Shown here: piece by piece, positions 58,469 through 64,000 of the stretch
Layout: each line of letters starts with the position of its first letter
How positions within the stretch are numbered: the stretch's first letter is position 1
Source: Hyaloscypha bicolor E
Lineage: Eukaryota; Ascomycota; Leotiomycetes; Helotiales; Hyaloscyphaceae
Reading direction: 5' to 3'
DNA: 64,000 bases
Assembly (NCBI RefSeq): GCF_002865645.1
Contig: NW_020194644.1
Span: 1 to 64,000 of the forward strand
Made by a program: the position numbers and the translations under genes
Notes under the pieces: generated by a model
Database searches by the model: none
Seen by the model: the letters and a program-made list of their open reading frames with translations, nothing else
What the model was told of the DNA's origin: nothing

Positions 58469-61400
58469 CCGACAGAAATATTTCGTATTTAATTTCTAAG
58501 ATTTAATAATAGAATCTTATATTAAAAATATTATTTAATAATAATAATAAAAAAATAATAAAAAATAAATAATAATAAAGCTTATCTAATTTCTAGTATA
58601 ATATTTTAATAATAATATTTTCTAAAGACTATAAATAATAATTAGAAGGAAAAAATAAAAAGTATATAAAGAATTAAAAGTAATAAACTTTATTTCAGGT
58701 TAAGAAAAACTTCTATTATTAAATACTTTTTTTTAGTTTTTTATAAAAGAGATATATTTTACTTTTTTTAATTCTGGTAATTCTAGAATATATATAATAA
58801 TACTAATAGCTTTTTTAATTTCCTAAATACTATTTTACTTATAATATTTTATAACTATTTCCTTTTTTAATTCTATATCTATCTTGAAATATTTATTTAT
58901 AAATATATATTTATTATTAATTTCGTTTTTAGAAAAGTACTAGAATTTATTTCTTTTAATAAGCTATTTAAATTAATTCCCGGTATATATTCTTTAAAAT
59001 ATAGTATTATTTAGTTCTTCTAATATATAGTATTCTTTTAGTTAATTCGTATATTTTATTTTATATAAATTAAGCTAATAATATAATAGTTTTATATTTC
59101 TTAACTTATTTTAATTTATTAATTTAATATTATATATAAGAACTAGATTCTTTTCGGAAATAGGCTTTAAATAAATCTAGTAAATAGTATTAAATTACTT
59201 CTTTCTTTTTTAGTATTTTCTATTCTTTTTTATTTTGGCTTTTTTAATATTTTTATCGTTTATTTATATTTGCTTTATATATATTTCTAGAAGTATTTCT
59301 CTATTATAGATTTTATTTTATTCAAGTATTCTTTAGATTAGAAAATATATTTTTATAAATAATATAGCTTTTTTATTATAAACTATATAAAAGAAAATAA
59401 ATCCAGTTAGTTTATATATAGTACTTTAATTAGTAAATAGAATATATAATAGTAAATTTACTTAAGGTTTCTTTTTACTTATTATAAATATAATAAATAT
59501 TTGAATAATTAGTTAATATTTTCTTTTAATTATATTATTTCTTTTGTAATTATAAGCCGAAATAACGATTTTATTAATTCCTAGTTTATTAAATTCCTGA
59601 ATTACTATTTCTTTAAATTTTAATCTATTATTTACTTTAAATTACCTAAATAAACTATATTTATAAATAATTTCTTTAAAGATCTGGCTTTAATCTATTT
59701 TAAGAAATTATTTCTAGTAATAACTAATAAGTTATATTTCTTATAATCTAGTAATTTAATTATATTAATTCTAAAGTAATAGAAAAGAAATATAGCTTTT
59801 ATTAAATATAGAGCTTTTTTTTAATCTTTTTTTACTTTTATACTAATAGACTTTATAAGTACTAATATATTTTTATATATAGTTATAATAATTTTTCTAG
59901 TAATAATAGCTAGCTATTAAATAAAAAGTACTTTCTCTTCTAATATATCTAATCTCATTATATAGCTCTTTATTAATAATCTTTCTTTATTCTTAGTTAT
60001 TAATAATAAATTAAAATAAATATATTTTAAATATAACTCTTTATAGTAATTAATTTCTTATATTATAATTCAAAGCTTCTTTATTTAACTTTCGAAATTC
60101 GGTTTTAGATATTTCTTCTAATCTAAAAAATATTATAAGATATTATATAATATTCTAGTATTATTTGAAATAGTTATTATTTAAAAGATTTAATAAAAAT
60201 ATCAGATTATTAAATAAAATATAGGAATTAGTATTATTATTTATTATTTTACTTAAGGTTATATATAAAAGGCTATAGCCTTTATTATATAACTTTCGAA
60301 TATTATTATTTTTTAATATTATTAATTTGCTTTCAGATATAATAAAGTTTTAATTATTAACTTCTAGTAACTAAATACTACTATTCAAATATTTAATAAA
60401 GGTTTTAGGAATCTGATTTCTCAAAATAATATTATATAATTAAACCGGAACTGCTTTCTTTAACTAATTTTTCTATTTAATAAATACTATTCTAATAGTA
60501 TTAAACTCTATTATTAAATATTTATTAATATTTTTATTACCTTTAGTATTATCTTTTTATTATAAGTATTTTAATAATTTATTAGTAGTAATATACTTGA
60601 TTTCTCTAATATATTTAATTTTAAAATCGAATAGTTAAATTTATATTAGTTAGTAAATAACTAGAACTTTAGAAAGATCTATAGCCGCTTTATTTAGCTA
60701 TATAATAAATATATTAGTATCTAGTTTAAGAATAAAATAAACTTTATATAGCTAGAATTATATTTTCTATAAATATTTTATTAATTTTTAGTATTTTCTT
60801 TTAATAATATTATATTTTTATTTAATATTATTTTATATTCCAGACTTATATTATATGATTTTCTTTTTTCCTTTATTATTATATTAATTAAGAGTTCTGT
60901 TCTATTTATCTAGGCTAGTATCTACTATTAATATAATTATTTCCTAATCTTCTAATAAATTATAATATAACTTATAGAATATTAAAATAGTAATAAGCTT
61001 TTTTTAAAGAATTTATATAGCTTATATTTACTTATTATTCTATTTTTATATTATATTTTTTCTTATTAAATAGTAAATAAATTTAGTAATAATTATAAAG
61101 TCTTTAATTCAAATATAATAATAAATAATAATTCTAATAAATGCTTTACTTTTAGTTATATTATTATAATATTTCTATTTTAAGATCTTAATAATTCCTG
61201 AGTTTAAAGAACTTCTTTTAAGTATTTTATAAATAAAGCTAATAATAATTATATTATTATAATAGAATTACGATTTTTCTCTAATACTAGCTTTAGTTTA
61301 CTTAATTTTATCTAAGGCTATATCCAAGTTTTAAAGATATTTAAATATAAAATACCAAATATTAAATAAAATAAACTATTTATTATAGTTTATATAAGAT

Positions 61401-64000
61401 TCCTTAATTTTAATATTATTAATAAATAATATAGCGATTTTGGGAAATAGATTCTTTAGAATAATTATAATAACTCGTATAAATTATATAATAGAATTAG
61501 TAGCTTTTTAAAATAGTATAATTATTTTTAGTAATTCTAGAAATATTATAAATATAATTAAATCTTTACTATAAGTATCTAGTATAAGTTAATTATATCC
61601 GGAAAAGAAATTAATTAGAAAAGTATAAATATATCTAGTAAATTTCTCTGAAATTTTATTAGTAAACGGAAATAGATTAGTATTTTATAGAATTATTAAA
61701 TTCATTTATATAGTAGTATTAATTAGTCTATAAGTTCTAGTAATCTTTTTTATAATCAAGAATTATAGATTCCGGTAAGATCTATTCTATTTCTTAAAAA
61801 CTTTATAATCTAGATATTCTAATAATATTTTTATTATTATTAATATTAGAACTTTGGGATATAGAAAATTCTTTTCTTAATAGGCCTTATATTTAATAAT
61901 TTTAATTAAAATAAATAGGCTAATATTTTTATGAATTTTTCTTATTTCTTTCTAATTAAATATAATTATATCTTTTTAGTTAATTATTAATTCTCGGAAT
62001 ATAGCTAGTTTTTTTTCTAGAGCTAGTTACTAATATCTAATTATTTAAAACATTCCGGAATAAGTTATAAAGCTTTTAAAATAGCTAATATTTTTAGTAA
62101 AAAGTAATTCTTATATTTTCTAATATATTATTATAGGTATTCTTTAGTTTTAGATTTTTTAAACTAGTTCGAATATTTATCTAAGCCTTTTCTAGTTCTA
62201 TTATTAGTATTTACTAATTAAATCTTTTTATTTTTTGTTTTATATACTTCTATAACTAGAAATAAACTATAGTTATTATCTTTTTCTTTAAAAGCTATAA
62301 CTATTTTCTCTAGTATTCTTTTTATCTAATTTCCGGAATTTATAACTTTTCTATTTAACTCTTTTCTATTTAAGTATAAAAAGTGTCTTTTTATCTAGTA
62401 TTCTAATATACTTTTCTTAAGTTCTTATATATTTCAGAATTCTTTCTAATCTTAGATTTTATATTTTATAGTTTTAGAAATATATTTCTTTATTATTAGG
62501 AAATACTATTTTACTTCTTTTTTAGAAATGTTTTTATTTAATATTCTTTTTATTTTCTTTTCTATTAAATCCGAAACTATTCTTAATAATACTTTAATTA
62601 GAGCCTTTTCTATTTTAGTTTCTCTAAAAATATTATTAATTTCTTGAATTTCTGAACCCAAAATAAAAGAATTAATAAGAAATTCCGGTATTTTTTTTAA
62701 TATTATTACTAGTTATAATATTAGACTTTATTTCTTTTTTTTCTTTTAGTTTCCTGTTTTATATTATTTAATTCTTTAATTCTAGAAGTTTAATATTCTT
62801 AAACTATTTTTTTTTTCTATTTTCTGGTATTTTTTAAAAATAAAATAATTATAATAATATAAGTATTCTAGTTATTTTTAGAATTAGTAAATCTTCTATT
62901 CTATAAATTATTATTTCTATATATAATATTTATTTTTATCTTTACTAAAAACAGTTAATTAAATAGAATCTTTAAAGCTTTTTTAATTAGAAAAAATATA
63001 TTTTTATATTCTATTTTATTTATAACTTTAGTTCTATATTTTACTATTTTTATAAATCCAAATTCAGCTCTAATAATAGTAAATATTTAATAATCTATAA
63101 TATTATATATTACTTTACTAATATTTTTAGAGATTCTTTTAGAGAAAATATTAATCTTAGTTCTAGTATTAATTATTTCTTTATATTTAATATTTTTTTA
63201 AGGTTCTCGAAATACGAATTAGAAATATAAAAATTATATAATATATTTATAAGTTAGTAATATTCGAATATTAATACTATTATCTTTAAATTAAATAATT
63301 CTATTAGTATTAGATATCTGAACTAGTATTTCTAATTCCTTAAATATTTTATCTATTATATAAGCTATAGTTACTAGCTTTATAAATCTTCTAGTATATC
63401 TAATTATATTTAATATAATAATATTTCCTATTTATAAAATAGTAAAAATAAAGAATATTATTTTTAATCTATTAGTTCTAAAATATAATAGCTAAATCTA
63501 GTATTTTTAAAGTATTAATAAGTATTTTTATTTCTTTTTAAGTTCTTAGAAATAAAATAATTACTTTCTTTAGTAATTTTATTAAAATATTATTAATTTT
63601 AAAAATTCTATACTTATTATAGTTAAAAGTATACTAGGTTTCTAATTTATTTTATTTATTTCCGGAAATATTAATATTTATTTTTTTAGTTAGGCTATTT
63701 TTTTATTTATTACTTTTTAGAATAATATTCTTCTAACCTCTTATATAAAATAGCTTTTCTTTTATTCTAGCTTGTTTTTAGAAAATCTTTTTAGCTATTT
63801 CTATTTCTTTTTCTTTTTTTCTTAATAAGAAACCTATTATAATATTAATAAAAATACTATTTATAATTAAATCTTAATATTATTTATTAATTCTAGAACC
63901 TGAAATATTAGTAATTCTAATATAATTTCCTCTAAAATAAAATAGCTATTTAGATTCTCTAGATATAACTTGCTTATTTCTATATATAAATTCCGGTTAG
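58469..64000 (-). mobile_element. Gypsy-type retroelement relic G (runs past the window end)
   Basis: The minus strand carries a gypsy-like reverse transcriptase (about 61,300-61,790). The remaining sequence is extremely AT-rich (RIP-saturated) and no LTR of its own was found in the window. It truncates the copia 3' LTR at 58,468, so it inserted later or a rearrangement joined the two. Confidence 0.6.
61300..61790 (-). pseudogene. gypsy reverse transcriptase relic of G
   Basis: KKITRTYRLINT (about 61,710-61,750), NLFPFTNKISEKFTRYIY and FFSGYN...LDTYSKDL (about 61,575-61,620) match the KKDGxYRLIN, lPptxdeFsEeFagr and DxfsGYDQxxLDexSrDxTAF blocks of gypsy reverse transcriptases. This is followed by ATNSI (TNSVAQF position) about 100 codons on. 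The catalytic box is too decayed to read. Confidence 0.6.

Noticed and set aside
34888..64000. Centromere, CRISPR array, rRNA or tRNA genes
   Set aside because: No satellite of centromeric type, no regularly spaced repeats with unique spacers, and no rRNA or cloverleaf-forming segment was recognised by eye; a tRNA scan would be needed to exclude small tRNA genes fully.

Overview
The window looks like a piece of a filamentous ascomycete (Pezizomycotina) chromosome with a two-speed, compartmentalised structure. Two gene-bearing islands of balanced composition (about 19.6-25.05 kb and 27.5-32.1 kb) and one balanced but tandem-repeat-rich island (about 45.0-47.2 kb) sit in very AT-rich sequence. 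That sequence consists of dead transposable elements worn down by C-to-T changes with the signature of repeat-induced point mutation (RIP): CpA and TpG are almost absent, TpA is everywhere, premature stops are TAA/TAG, and catalytic Asp codons have become Asn. Short introns (47-81 bp), CTAAC-like branch points, a CFEM-like domain and DUF6594-type proteins also fit a filamentous ascomycete. Genus and species cannot be told from the sequence.

Layout. 1-4,760: relic of a Ty1/copia-type element (A1, minus). 4,761-8,340: Ty3/gypsy-type relic (C1, plus). 8,340-19,613: second copia copy (A2, minus), split by a complete 6,994-bp gypsy element (B, minus, 303-bp LTRs, 5-bp target duplication). 19,614-25,050: gene island 1, with a short Myb/SANT-like ORF, a four-exon DUF6594 gene, a 581-aa multi-span membrane protein and a 54-aa ORF. 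25,080-27,480: second copy of the C family, carrying two younger solo LTRs of normal composition (234 and 182 bp), each with its own 5-bp duplication. 27,490-32,085: gene island 2, with a doubtful ORF, a second DUF6594 gene (three exons) and, convergent to it, a four-exon gene whose spliced product joins a secreted CFEM-like domain, a Ser/Thr-rich stalk, one membrane span, a retropepsin-like protease domain and a basic tail. 32,089-34,887: three Tc1/mariner-type units end to end (autonomous relic, 265-bp MITE, autonomous relic). 34,890-45,010: a B-family element (E, plus) interrupted inside its 5' LTR by a complete 7,976-bp gypsy element (D, minus, 205-bp LTRs, 5-bp duplication). 45,010-47,215: three classes of tandem repeat around a 139-aa ORF. 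47,216-51,918: unassigned AT-rich relic (F). 51,919-58,468: the best preserved copia copy (A4, plus) with gag knuckle, protease, integrase, reverse transcriptase and RNase H still recognisable. 58,469-64,000: another gypsy-type relic (G, minus).

How it works together. No metabolic pathway is encoded. The genes that look alive mostly encode membrane-associated proteins of unknown or surface-linked role: two DUF6594 paralogues with C-terminal membrane spans, a seven-span protein, and the CFEM-TM-protease fusion, which is the most unusual gene here. The surroundings are a layered record of insertions: old RIP-saturated elements, complete elements nested in them, and solo LTRs that landed late and stayed unmutated.
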